A stretch of DNA of 36,478 nt, from assembly GCA_034190295.1 (NCBI GenBank), contig JAXHSW010000085.1, forward strand, positions 1 to 36,478. The letters run 5' to 3'. The notes under the pieces were generated by a model. It was not told the DNA's origin, did no database searches, and worked only from the letters and a program-made list of their open reading frames with translations. Every line of letters starts with the position of its first letter. Within the stretch, counting starts at the first letter, position 1. The position numbers were made by a program, and so were the translations under genes. This document shows, in pieces, positions 26,920 to 36,067 of the stretch. This stretch comes from Okeania sp034190295. Lineage in GTDB: Bacteria > Cyanobacteriota > Cyanobacteriia > Cyanobacteriales > Microcoleaceae.

Positions 26920-28389
26920 TCAATAACCTTCCTCCCTCTTCCCTCTTCCTTCTTCCTTCTTCCTTCTTCCTTCTTCCTTACCAAGTTTTTCTCGGCAACG
27001 TTCAACATATAAACTGGCAATAGTATCAGTAGAATTTTGCCTTGTTACTTGTTGGAAATATTCTAAAGCTGCTCTAAATTTACCTACCTGCCAACCCTTA
27101 ACTGCTTTCTTGAATATTGATAAGTTTGAAATTTTTTCTGCTTCAATAATATTATTTTCAGTCCCCAATAATTCATAAATATTTATAGTTTTCTGCTTTC
27201 CACGAAGCGTCACTTTATCAATCCATCTGTAATAAATTTTCTCAGAATATAAATTATTATTATTCTGTAACTGACTGTCTGAATATTTTGCTTGATTAAC
27301 GATTCTGAATTTATCTTCTATATATTCTCCTCTTTGACAGCTATTTTTACATCTTTCTATCTCTGAAATTACTGGCTCACTCACAATCATTGAGCAACCA
27401 TAAGTCTTAGTCAAATTTTCTAAACGTGATGCAGTATTAACTACATCTCCAATGACTGTAGAATCCATTCTTTTTTCAGAACCCAAAGTACCAATAACCC
27501 CCATACCTGTATGAATACCAATGCCAATTTTTACAGGTTCTCTAAGATTATATTTTTCATAATTAGCATTAAATTCTTTTAAATTTTCCTGCATCATCAC
27601 AGCAGCTTTTAAGGCATTTAAACTATGGCATTTGTGTTTATCAAATACTGCCATAATTGCATCGCCTAAGAATTTATCTATAAATCCTTGATGGGCAGAA
27701 ATGCAAGCACTCATTTGTTTAAAAAAAGAATTTAACCATTTAAAAGTATCTCGTGCATTTTGTGATTCAGCTATTGCGGTAAATCCTCTAATATCACAGA
27801 ATAAAACTGTTAATTCCTCTTCTACAACATCTCCTAGCTGAATAGAATCTAATCCTTGAGGCGCTATTCTTGATAAAAATTGCTCTGGTACAAAAAGTCT
27901 AAATTTTTCCGAAAGATGCTGATTTATTTTTTGTGCTGCTAATAATTGAATATCACTTTGTCGGTCTGTCTGTTGAGTATTTTGAGATTTATTGGCTTGA
28001 GAACGTCTTTGGTTTAGCCGCAAAATATTAGCTACTTTCGCCAGAAGTAAACGATTATTGAATGGTTTGGTAATATAGTCATCTCCCATTAATTCTAAAC
28101 CTTTCAATTTAGATTTTTCATCATCTAAAGCTGTTAAAAAAATTATGGGAATTGTTTCTAGTTTTGGGTTTTGCCGGAGACGGTGGCAAACTTCAAATCC
28201 GTTAATTTCAGGCATCATTACGTCGAGTAAAATTAAATCTGGATGAGAATTGCTGGCAATTTCTAATGCTTCTTTTCCACTATTTGCTGATATAGTGATG
28301 TAGCCTTCTGGTGCTAATAGTTCTTCTAATAACATGACATTATTTGGTTCATCATCAACTACTAGAATAGATGACTGTTTGTTTGACAT
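26920..28389 (-). CDS. Response regulator fused to class III adenylate/guanylate cyclase
   Basis: 489 residues. The N-terminal REC domain has phospho-acceptor Asp56 (LLDVMMP) and Lys108 (ITKPF). After a Q-rich linker (130-165), the cyclase domain has Asp199 (FCDIRGF), Lys239 and Asp243 (DKFLGDAIM), Thr311 in the DSTVIGD position, and Asn318/Arg322. The Lys/Thr pair marks the IIIb subtype, which in cyanobacterial CyaB/CyaC-type enzymes makes cAMP and is bicarbonate-responsive; that behaviour is inferred. The last 18 or so residues (EEGRRKKEEGRGKREEGY) are translated from a GGAAGAA simple repeat. The hybrid kinase at 29850 is a candidate partner. Confidence 0.93.
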   Translation of the reverse strand: MSNKQSSILVVDDEPNNVMLLEELLAPEGYITISANSGKEALEIASNSHPDLILLDVMMPEINGFEVCHRLRQNPKLETIPIIFLTALDDEKSKLKGLELMGDDYITKPFNNRLLLAKVANILRLNQRRSQANKSQNTQQTDRQSDIQLLAAQKINQHLSEKFRLFVPEQFLSRIAPQGLDSIQLGDVVEEELTVLFCDIRGFTAIAESQNARDTFKWLNSFFKQMSACISAHQGFIDKFLGDAIMAVFDKHKCHSLNALKAAVMMQENLKEFNANYEKYNLREPVKIGIGIHTGMGVIGTLGSEKRMDSTVIGDVVNTASRLENLTKTYGCSMIVSEPVISEIERCKNSCQRGEYIEDKFRIVNQAKYSDSQLQNNNNLYSEKIYYRWIDKVTLRGKQKTINIYELLGTENNIIEAEKISNLSIFKKAVKGWQVGKFRAALEYFQQVTRQNSTDTIASLYVERCREKLGKEEGRRKKEEGRGKREEGY

Positions 28390-29849
28390 ATAATTTAGTT
28401 AAATTAATTTAGTTAAATTGATTAAATTTGATGAACTAAAATTTTGGGGTTTAAATTTCGGAGCTTTGAGAGTAATCTGATAAAATGGTGATAGTTATTT
28501 CAGTTATTAGTTATCAAACAGGATTGGGTCCCGCAACCCCGTCTTTTAAGGCGATCGGGTTTTTTGGAAGCTTGCTCAAGTCCCCGTGACAAAAACAACT
28601 TCTGACTTCTGACGCGCGTTAATACTTGGGTATTTTTATCTAAAACACTTGTCATCTAGTGTTGAATAAATTTTTGAGATGTCCCTAACCAAAAATCGAT
28701 GCTTTTAAGAATTTTACTTTTGTGCAAAATATTATGATGTGACTCACATATTTACTATTTTTAGTTTAGCTTTTTTAACTCAATTCTCATCTATTCAAAA
28801 AATGGTAATCAATTCTAGATATAATTTATAATTTTTTTTGACAAAACTCTCTCTTTATGATAAGTTGTTTTAAGTTTTACTGAGATTTGGATTTGAGATT
28901 AATCGAAGTTACACAACACTGAGGGAATAGCAAAAAATCAATTATCCAATTCTTCCACTCTCCCTATTTACTACTCCCGACTCACCTAAATTCAGCGCAA
29001 TGAGATTTTTTTCACTTAAAAGTCCCTGAGCGAGAAAATATCCTCAAAGTTATACAGAGAAATGTGTTTAGCTAAACAATTTTTTCACCTATATTTTAGG
29101 TAATCAATTTTTGACTTTTACTTCCTTGTAAAACGCTTTTTATTGTTAATACTAATAATTTTCTAGAAGACAATTATTTAAATTTCTGACTAATTAATTA
29201 TCTTGAGTCTTAAAGATTTTAATCCCAAATTATAGAGGTTTTCACATATATATATAGACTACAGTAGCCAAGACATTTTTCAACTCCCTGCTCCCGGGCA
29301 CAAAAAGAATTTTGTAGTCTACTTAAATGAAAAACGCTGTAATATGAAGTTGCATAGAATAATATCTCAATCGGGGTTTACTGTAGATCGAGAGAGACAA
29401 GTTAATAAATTTTATCATTCTGTGCAGCCTCACTTAACGCGCGTCAGAAGTCAGCAAGTCTGCAAGTCTGCAAGTGTACCCACCCGCGGGCCCGGCGGAC
29501 CGTGGAGAACCCACCCCTAACCCCTCCGGTGGAGGGGAAGTAGGGGATTTAAGCCCCGCTCCAAAAACCCTATCGCCTTAAAAGGCGGGGTTTTAGACCC
29601 ATGTTATTTTGATAAAATTGGTATAAAACAAGTTATATCCGAGCAATAATTGTGAATTAGAATCTGAATAAAAACTAAGATGTTTAGAAATAAATTAGTT
29701 ATATAGAAATCTTTACGAATTGTATAAAATCTCAGATAAGAATAGAGAAAATAACTTAAACTCTTATTCCTATTTCCATCTCCCTAAATTCCCGAATATT
29801 TTGATCGCAAATTAAATGAAATTGCTATATAAAAATTCCCTAATTTTTA
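28390..29849. other. 1.46-kb gene-free region
   Basis: No supportable gene on either strand. It contains CCCGCAACCCCGTCTTTTAA (near 28530) and its inverted relative near 29580, the 56-bp block 29434-29489 (inverted copy of 4626-4681), and a long AT-rich core (28680-29400) with no repeat family I recognise. An RNA gene or long leader cannot be excluded by eye. Confidence 0.6.
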
Positions 29850-32048
29850 CTAATTAGCCAATAAAGATTTAACAGTAGCAATCATCTTTTCAATATTCAA
29901 AGGTTTACTAAGATAAGCTGATGCACCAGCATTAATACATATTTCTCGATCGCCACTCATTGCCATAGCAGTTACAGCAACCACTGGTACAGACTGCCAT
30001 CTGGGATGAGCTTTTATTATTCTAATTAATTCTAACCCATCAACTTCTGGTAACTGAATATCCATCAAAATTAAATTAGGTAAATTTGGAGGAGTAACTA
30101 GAGGAGAATTAATTGTATCCAACATAGTTTGACCATCACTAATCAACTCAACAGTATAACCCTCTAACTCCAATACTTCAGAAATTAAAAGTTGATTATA
30201 AGGTTGATCTTCAACAATCAAAATCCTAGTAAATCTTTCAGACTCTAGTTCTTTTTCATCAATATTTTCAGCAAATACTTGAGCAGTTTTTTCAGGTTCC
30301 AAATTAACAATTAACTCGTGACGCATCTCTGTTAATGGCAACCAAACACGAAAAACACTACCTTTACTAACCTGAGAACTTAAAGAAACAGTACCCCCAT
30401 GTAACTCAGCCAATTTTTTTGTCAAAACCAAACCCAAACCCGTACCTTCATGTTTCCTAGATAAAGAAGAATCAACCTGCTGAAAAGGACTAAATAACAT
30501 ATTCCATCTATCTTCAGGAATACCAATTCCAGAATCTTTTACCTCTAAACATAAATAAGGAGTGCTAGGATTAATCGGAGAACAATCAGGTCGATAATCA
30601 CCTTGAATTTGATTACCATAAGCTAAACGTCCACTAAGTTTAACTTGCCCTCCCTCTGGTGTAAACTTAACAGCATTAGACAATAAATTAATAATTATTT
30701 GCCTTACCCGACGTTGGTCTAAAAAAACTTTAGATAAACGATAATCTAACTCTAGAGATAAAGCTAACCTTTTTTTCTCAGCTCGTGGGTGAATCATTTT
30801 CAAACAGTCACTACAAACTTCGTGAATATTTACTGACTCTAAATTTAACTCTGTTTTTCCAGCTTCAATTTTGGATAAATCGAGAATATCATTAATTAAC
30901 TGTAGTAAATGCTGACCACTTTTTTGTATTAGTCGAACTTGATTAAGTTGGCGATCGCTTAACTGCCCAGATGTTTGTCGCTGTAGTAAATCAGAAAACC
31001 CTAAAATACTATTAAGTGGAGTTCTCAACTCATGGGACATAGAAGCGAGAAACTCTGACTTTAATTGAGAAGAACGCTCTAATTCCTCATTAATTTGCCG
31101 TAGATGTTCTTGAGACTGCGCCCTTTCTATGGCCACTCCTAGAGTGCGACAAGCAGCAACCAACATATCTTTTTGAGGAGCTTCTTGTAATTTTTGTAGA
31201 TTACGAGATTCTAGAGTTAAAACACCAATAATTGTCCCATCGGTGGCAGGGATGGGAAAAATTCCTAATTGACCAATGGCGGGATTACAAAATCCGGGTA
31301 TAGCTTGAGGGTGAGAAGCATAATCTTCAACATACATAGGTTCACCACTTTCAACTACTTGCCACAAAAGTCCTTGGCCATAAGAAATGCCCTGTTTCAA
31401 TAAACCTTCCATTTCCATTGCTGCAGGTTCACCATAAGTGGCAATAAATTGAGAAGTCATTTGATTAGATATTGGCCCTGCTTGGCGATTTTCTCCTTCT
31501 CCGCTAATAACTTTGACATCTCCAAAAGCAGCATTCATTACCTCTACCAAATAATTGAGGGCAAATTGGGCAATTTCTCTTAAGCTGTCTGAATATTGCA
31601 GTCGTTCGTTGAGACCCAGAAGAAATCTTAATCTTCTTACTTCAGCATTAAGGCTATTTTGGGACTTTTGATGGGCAGTCACATCTCGAAAAGTGAATAG
31701 ATGTCCCTCATCTGATGTGAGAGTGCAGTCCACATTGAGACAAATATTGTTAGCTTGTTTTATATCTAGGGATAGACTTTCTGTTTCTGTGTTGAGTAGA
31801 CAGTCTTTGAGTTGTTGACATTGTTTTGTTGACCAATAACCTTGAGCAACTATTTCGGCAAATATAGTATCACAATGAGGCTGTTGAGCAAGCCACTCTG
31901 GCAATAATCCCCAAATTTCAGCTAGTTTTTGATTAAATAAAATTAAGTGATGGGATTTATTAAATAGGGCAATGGCATTATCTATTTGGTTCAGGATAAG
32001 TTCTTGCTCTTCCTTTATTCTCTGTAAATCTATTTCAAAATTCTCCAT
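29850..32048 (-). CDS. Hybrid sensor histidine kinase (PAS-like, GAF, HisKA, HATPase, REC)
   Basis: 732 residues, no TM helix, so cytoplasmic. Residues 15-125 are a PAS-like domain (IDNAIALFNKSHHLILFNQKLAEIWG ... FTFRDVTAHQKS). Residues 145-310 are a GAF domain. A short coiled coil (312-330) leads to HisKA with phospho-His339 (SMSHELRTPLN). HATPase has an N box (NLLSNAVKF), G1 (DSGIGI) and G2 (GTGLGL). The C-terminal REC has Asp663 (LMDIQLP) and Lys715. All catalytic residues are intact. The signal is unknown. It reads toward the cyclase-type response regulator 1.46 kb away. Confidence 0.95.
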   Translation of the reverse strand: MENFEIDLQRIKEEQELILNQIDNAIALFNKSHHLILFNQKLAEIWGLLPEWLAQQPHCDTIFAEIVAQGYWSTKQCQQLKDCLLNTETESLSLDIKQANNICLNVDCTLTSDEGHLFTFRDVTAHQKSQNSLNAEVRRLRFLLGLNERLQYSDSLREIAQFALNYLVEVMNAAFGDVKVISGEGENRQAGPISNQMTSQFIATYGEPAAMEMEGLLKQGISYGQGLLWQVVESGEPMYVEDYASHPQAIPGFCNPAIGQLGIFPIPATDGTIIGVLTLESRNLQKLQEAPQKDMLVAACRTLGVAIERAQSQEHLRQINEELERSSQLKSEFLASMSHELRTPLNSILGFSDLLQRQTSGQLSDRQLNQVRLIQKSGQHLLQLINDILDLSKIEAGKTELNLESVNIHEVCSDCLKMIHPRAEKKRLALSLELDYRLSKVFLDQRRVRQIIINLLSNAVKFTPEGGQVKLSGRLAYGNQIQGDYRPDCSPINPSTPYLCLEVKDSGIGIPEDRWNMLFSPFQQVDSSLSRKHEGTGLGLVLTKKLAELHGGTVSLSSQVSKGSVFRVWLPLTEMRHELIVNLEPEKTAQVFAENIDEKELESERFTRILIVEDQPYNQLLISEVLELEGYTVELISDGQTMLDTINSPLVTPPNLPNLILMDIQLPEVDGLELIRIIKAHPRWQSVPVVAVTAMAMSGDREICINAGASAYLSKPLNIEKMIATVKSLLAN

Positions 32049-33301
32049 TTTTATGAGTTATTATTTTTTCTATTACTAATTAGACCAGAAGGCAAGTTTA
32101 AGCTTATTTACATAACTTTACAAATATTTCTACTATGGAAAAGTGATAGTGATTAGAAGGTATATGTGATCTTCAGCACACTCAAATAATTTTGTCGATC
32201 TATTCCTGAAATAAGTATTAATTATACCAAGGTAAGCATTTCCTGCGGAATCCTGGGCAAACAGCAGTCAGCTATTAGTTATCAGCTAATTTTTGGGAAG
32301 GTCATTTCAGTTATCAGTTATCAGTACCGACCACTAAAGCATAAAGCTACGAAAATACGCTCACTGAATATTTTTTCATCCCCTTAAAAGGGGAGACTTT
32401 AGACCTCATTTTTTGGTAAAAGCAACCTTTGAAATTGAGGAAAGAATAAAAAGTTACTGCCATGGGTTCCCTTCTCAAACTTTAGAAATAATTATTCATT
32501 AGACCCCTCGGGAAAAGAGGGATTCATTCATGGATAATGGATAATTACCTCTGGTTAAAACCATTACGGAATTGAATATAAGGAAATATTATTTCTTCTC
32601 TTGGTTTATTGGATATGGCGCAGGTTTCCTCCCCATCCCACCCTACGGGAAGCTGCGAATATCGACCGCTTTTTTCCCCTTGAAAGGGGAGGCTTTTAAG
32701 CTGAATTATTTAATTAACAATTATTAATTATTAATTATTAATTATTCGGTAAGGAGTAGGGAGTGGGGGAAATAATTGATAATTTTTGCGGGATAATTGA
32801 TTTGATTTTTGATTAAAGGCATCAACTAACTTGAGCTATTTAGGTTCATTTTTATTCCTGAAGCGCTGACTGTAATAGCTGAATGCTTACAAAAAGTAAT
32901 AGGGAATAGGGAATAGCAAAGGAGGCAAAAAAGCATTAAGTAGTAGGAAAAACAAACACAAGGAAAAAAGGAACTATACACAGCGATTTTTCTAATAAAA
33001 AAATATCAATCTATATTTACATCTCAAATAAAAACACTATATATATAAGTTAAATAAAATATAAAACCAACTTGTCGCTGCCATGACCGCTAAGATCAAG
33101 TCTCATTAATTAGCCATAATAAAAATGTGTTCTCTGATAAATTTTTCCCTGTTGATGTTTCCTATTCCCTATTCCCTATTCCCTAAATTTTTTATTGTGG
33201 GTATTCAAAGAGACATGATATAAAATCAAATTTCAATCTTTAACTTTACTGTTAGACTACTATACAAATACTTATAAATTTGCAAAATTAAAATACTACT
33301 T
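32049..33301. other. Repeat-rich spacer
   Basis: 1.25 kb with no gene. It holds a CAGTTATCAGTTATCAG simple repeat, a partial family 4 MITE (about 32375-32418), a full long-form family 4 MITE (32543-32752), and GGGAATA and CCCTATT tandem units (near 32901 and 33161). The rest is AT-rich. Confidence 0.65.
32543..32752. repeat. MITE family 4, longest form (about 210 bp)
   Basis: Opposite in orientation to 19606-19755. It shares that copy's internal CTTCTCTTGG, ATTGGATATGG and TCGACCGCTTTTTT segment, plus an extra GC-rich piece (CCCATCCCACCCTACGGG) and ATTAATT tandem units before the GGTAA end. Confidence 0.7.
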
Positions 33302-33517
33302 ATGGATAGTCAAGACCTTGCCAAGTATATAGAAAAAACTAACAGTATTTCTAAGCCCTGGCTATTAATACAACTTCGGATTCAAAAATTGAAAGAGCGT
33401 CGTGCAGAACTTTCTCCTGAAGAATATACTCAAAAATTAGCTGATATTCATCAAGATTTAATGAATTTAGGAGAATGGTGGGTTGGCATTGAAGATGAAG
33501 TTTTTGGTGTAAAATAA
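33302..33517 (+). CDS. Conserved-looking small hypothetical protein (71 aa)
   Basis: 71 residues, ATG start. It is soluble and strongly helical: KPWLLIQLRIQKLKERRAELSPEEYTQKLADIHQDLMNLGEWWVGIEDEVFGVK, with heptad-like spacing suggesting a two-helix coiled coil. Codon use and amino-acid balance look genuine, unlike the repeat-derived frames nearby. I do not recognise a characterised family. It lies alone next to the mobile-element nest. Confidence 0.65.
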   Translation: MDSQDLAKYIEKTNSISKPWLLIQLRIQKLKERRAELSPEEYTQKLADIHQDLMNLGEWWVGIEDEVFGVK

Positions 33518-33789
33518 TAAATAACTATATATATATGATTGACTACTCCCCGGAGGTCAGTCGCGGGGATTCTAAGTAGATACTACGCAACATCGGTAAT
33601 CCGTCTTGCTCGGTCTGTTCGAGCGCTGACCAAAGATATATTCTGATGTCGGACAATTTCCGTCTTGCCCCTACACAGTTGGCTTAAGTCTAAACTTAGC
33701 TTTCTGCTTACTTTTGTGATGATATTTGCAGCTCCATTGCAGTCTGCAGTCTTCACACCAATTATTACCTGTTCTATACAAACCACGCT

Positions 33790-33831
33790 GTCTTGATGCA
33801 GTCGCTCATGGGGGTTTCCCCCAAGACCGCG
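33790..33831. repeat. 42-bp hairpin insertion in tnpB
   Basis: GTCTTG...GGGGGTTTCCCCCAAGAC inserted between direct repeats CAAACCACGCT (33779-33789) and CAAATCACGCT (33832-33842), 10 of 11 matching. With one 11-bp repeat it adds 53 nt and shifts the tnpB frame. Confidence 0.7.
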
Positions 33832-34084
33832 CAAATCACGCTTTATTCTTTTTCCTGTTAGCGAAGCTTGTCTGAAGGACTTAGGTTTCCAATCATCGGG
33901 TTTTTCACCATAATTAGGCAGATCGTCACCATCTAAAAATGAAGCAATACTTGTATAACTTTCTGAGGTTTCTATAAATATTATTCCATATTCCTGACAT
34001 AATTGAGCTATTCTTTCTTTCAGTCTAGCTGTCGGAATTGGTACAAATTATGAATTATTTTTAGGACCTAATTCTATTTGATTT

Positions 34085-34183
34085 TTATCGAAAAATTGTG
34101 GTTTAAAACCTCCCCTTTTAAGGGGATAATAAATCAAAAAATTCCTTTGAGTCAATCCTATCCGTTTTCAAGGAGAGGTAATT
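34085..34183. repeat. MITE family 4 copy inserted in tnpB
   Basis: Starts TTATCGAAAAATTGTGG and ends AAGGAGAGGTAATT, with ATTAATT tandem units after it. It separates the TnpB blocks GWNKGLQQ and ELGPKNNS, which are adjacent in the family. This proves that this family is mobile. Confidence 0.8.
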
Positions 34184-34349
34184 ATTAATTATTAATTATT
34201 AATTGTTGAAGACCTTTATTCCAACCCAAAATAATTGTACCAATAGAAATTTTGTGCGCAATGATTAATTACTATTCTGGCTGCTTTATTTATACCCAAA
34301 TCGGATTTGGCGGTTACGTTTTTCAGTAATAGCAGCTAGCCTATTTGAG

Positions 34350-34482
34350 CGGGTAAGGCTTGAGAGTCACCTCTCTCCCCTCCCCTAAGAACCGGACGTG
34401 ACAGTGTCGGGTAAGAGAGCATACGTCACCGTATCTCCCTCCCCTCAGAACCGGACTTGATACTCCTCGCATCATCCGGCTC
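34350..34482 (-). ncRNA. Group II intron 3' end: domain V and duplicated domain VI
   Basis: On the minus strand GAGCCGGATGATGCG...TCCGGTTC (34482-34448) folds as a 35-nt domain V: outer stem GAGCCGGA/TCCGGTTC and inner hairpin GATGC/GTATC. Next comes a domain VI-like segment ending TTACCCG. That segment plus the 3' strand of domain V is repeated at 58-bp period (34408-34465 and 34350-34407), so there are two candidate 3' ends. The intron body lies upstream beyond the inserted IS elements and is outside the window. Confidence 0.72.
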
Positions 34483-34696
34483 AAGCCTCTGCTTTTACAG
34501 AACGTCTACCACTGTGTACTGTCTTATGGCATATTTTGTGTAGGTGTTGAAGATTGTCGATATCCTCTGTACCACCCAATGCCTTTGGTATGATGTGGTG
34601 AGTTTCCAGAGCTTCTCCATTATGTAGTTTTTCCCCACAAATTGAGCATTTCCAGTTCTGGTTTTGGGCGATTTTGTAATATTTAGACCCTTTATC
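34481..34696 (-). pseudogene. ltrA: C-terminal HNH endonuclease domain of a group II intron maturase
   Basis: Residues DKGSKYYKIAQNQNWKCSICG...LETHHIIPKALGG...NLQHLHKICHKTVHSG form a zinc-finger HNH domain (CxxC, HH, N, CxxxxH). Its stop codon overlaps the first bases of domain V, the usual layout of an intron-encoded protein in domain IV. The reverse transcriptase and X domains are absent because IS-A is inserted at 34696/34697. An apparent TTG start reading MRRLSPRE comes from the IS end and is not a natural start. Confidence 0.75.
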
Positions 34697-34803
34697 CTCA
34701 CGGGGTGACAAGCGCCTCAAAAGTATTGTGGAGTAAGGGTTTAAAAGATATAATTCCTTTCAAAAATTAAATGTTTTTCTCATAATAATTATCATTCTTA
34801 TAA

Positions 34804-34837
34804 AGGGTGTGGGTGAGCGATCGCTCACCCACACCCT
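34804..34837. repeat. Perfect 34-bp palindrome centred on GCGATCGC in the IS-A end
   Basis: AGGGTGTGGGTGAGCGA followed by its exact reverse complement. The related IS-B copy is at 35938-35967 and has a paired base change. Confidence 0.9.
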
Positions 34838-34955
34838 CTAGGTAGGTTGACTTATTATTCAATTACATCAGGCTAACAAAATTTATATCGGTCAATTTGA
34901 AAATTTTTAGTCATTGGACATTAGATAAATTCTGAAAGACTGCCAGTGTAAACAC

Positions 34956-35828
34956 TTAAGTTAACAATATAGACATCGCTTTTAATCCCCTTTGATAATT
35001 ATGTTTTTTCTGTGGGTTTAGATTCATCATAACTTGGATAATATCAACTAAATATTCCCAACCCATGACCCACAATTCACCATAAATACCTACCCAAAAA
35101 TTGCTATGTCTTCTATCTTTTCGAGCTGGTTCTGTTAGTCTACAAATATAATTTTGATACCCGGATGTTTTGATAAATTTACCTTGATAGCATGAACCAG
35201 TGTAAGCAATAGCTATAAGTAAAATTAAATTGGTCAAACGTTGGGTATTAGCTTGACTTCCCTCCAAATTATATCCACCTGTTTTACAGTCTTTAAACAT
35301 GGCTTCGATGCCCATTCTCGACCGATAAATTTTTAAAACTTCATCCAGGTCATTAAGATTTGTTAATAAGTACCAAGGTTCTTTTTCTACTTTCTGATTA
35401 TATTTACCTTTCCAATATGCTGCGAGGTTAAATCTTCCAAAACCTTTATTTTGAGTAATATTGATATGGCTCAAAAAAACTTTTGTTCCGGGATATATCG
35501 GCAAAGAACTAAGTTTTTCATAGTCTTTACCAGGTTTTCTATAGTAAGTATTATGTTTTTGTCGAAAAACAAAGTAAATTTTTTTAGGAGATTTTTGATT
35601 TTTCAGCCAGTGTGATAATTCAACGCCGTGGAACTCACGGTCTCCAATAACTACTAATTCATATTTTTTGAATAAACGTAAAACAGGCTTAATAATTGCC
35701 TTCTGTTCTCCTAAATTACTGCTGCCCTTTTTATCTAAAATTTGCCAATAAATAGGTAAGGCTCGTTTTTTGTAGATGACCCCGATCACAAATATATTCT
35801 GCTCTTTCCATTGTGTTCTATCTATAGT
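34956..35828 (-). pseudogene. IS4-like DDE transposase of IS-A, 3' part
   Basis: About 290 residues in frame from TIDRTQWK onward. Catalytic residues visible are the first Asp in TIDRTQW, the second Asp in VVIGDREFHG, and the Glu in the YRSRMGIEAMFKDCKTGGYNLE box (YREK-type). The N-terminal quarter is missing because IS-B is inserted next to the codon of the first Asp. The apparent MRRLSPRE start is TTG within the IS-B end. The remaining frame is undamaged, so the disruption looks recent. Confidence 0.82.
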
Positions 35829-35937
35829 CTCACGGGGTGACAAGCGCCTCAAAAGTACTGTGGGGTAAGGGTTTAAAAGATATAATTTCTTTCAAGAATT
35901 AAATGTTTTTCTCGTAATAATCATCATTCTTATCAGG

Positions 35938-35967
35938 GGTATGGGTGAGCGATCGCTCACCCATACC
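35938..35967. repeat. Palindrome in the IS-B end (30 bp)
   Basis: GGTATGGGTGAGCGA and its exact reverse complement. Relative to the 34804-34837 copy, G-to-A on one arm is matched by C-to-T on the other. Confidence 0.9.
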
Positions 35968-36067
35968 TCCTTTTAACGTTGACTTTTATGTCAATACTGA
36001 TATTAGCCATCAATCATATTATATGCTAAAAAAAAGTCGGTCCACTAACGCAAATAGACCGACCACA

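Larger units (their letters stand above)
33583..34349 (-). pseudogene. tnpB: TnpB (IS605 OrfB) pseudogene, C-terminal half
   Basis: Reading the minus strand in pieces gives the TnpB order RLAAITEKRNRQIR, INKAARIVINHC, SIGTIILGWNKGLQQ (interrupted by a MITE), ELGPKNNS, FVPIPTARLKERIAQLCQEYG, FIETSESYTSIASFLDGD, SFRQASLTGKRIKR (interrupted by a 42-bp hairpin), and TADCNGAANIITKVSRKL. These match the RuvC-like and C-terminal blocks of TnpB (the ETSESYTS glutamate and final ADCNGAANI aspartate are kept). At least three frameshifts and an in-frame stop after KNNS make it inactive. Confidence 0.78.
33538..34350 (-). mobile_element. Decayed IS200/IS605-type element (tnpB end)
   Basis: The right-end hairpin GACTACTCCCCG...CGGGGATTCT lies at 33538-33575, followed on the minus strand by the C-terminal half of a TnpB gene up to 34350. 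There the group II intron 3' end begins. The 5' part of the element is not in the window. It carries a MITE (34085-34183) and a 42-bp hairpin insert (33790-33831). Confidence 0.75.
34697..35828 (-). mobile_element. IS-A: IS4-like element, right-hand part
   Basis: The terminus CTCACGGGGTGACAAGCG sits at 34697, immediately next to the HNH codons. It includes about 160 bp of terminal sequence with a 34-bp GCGATCGC-centred palindrome (34804-34837), followed by the 3' two thirds of the transposase. It is cut at 35828 by IS-B after the 9-mer ATCTATAGT (35820-35828). Confidence 0.75.

Noticed and set aside
34697..34720. MRRLSPRE as a shared N-terminal motif of two proteins
   Set aside because: Both arise from reading outward from the same IS terminus using TTG; it is not a real homologous N-terminus.
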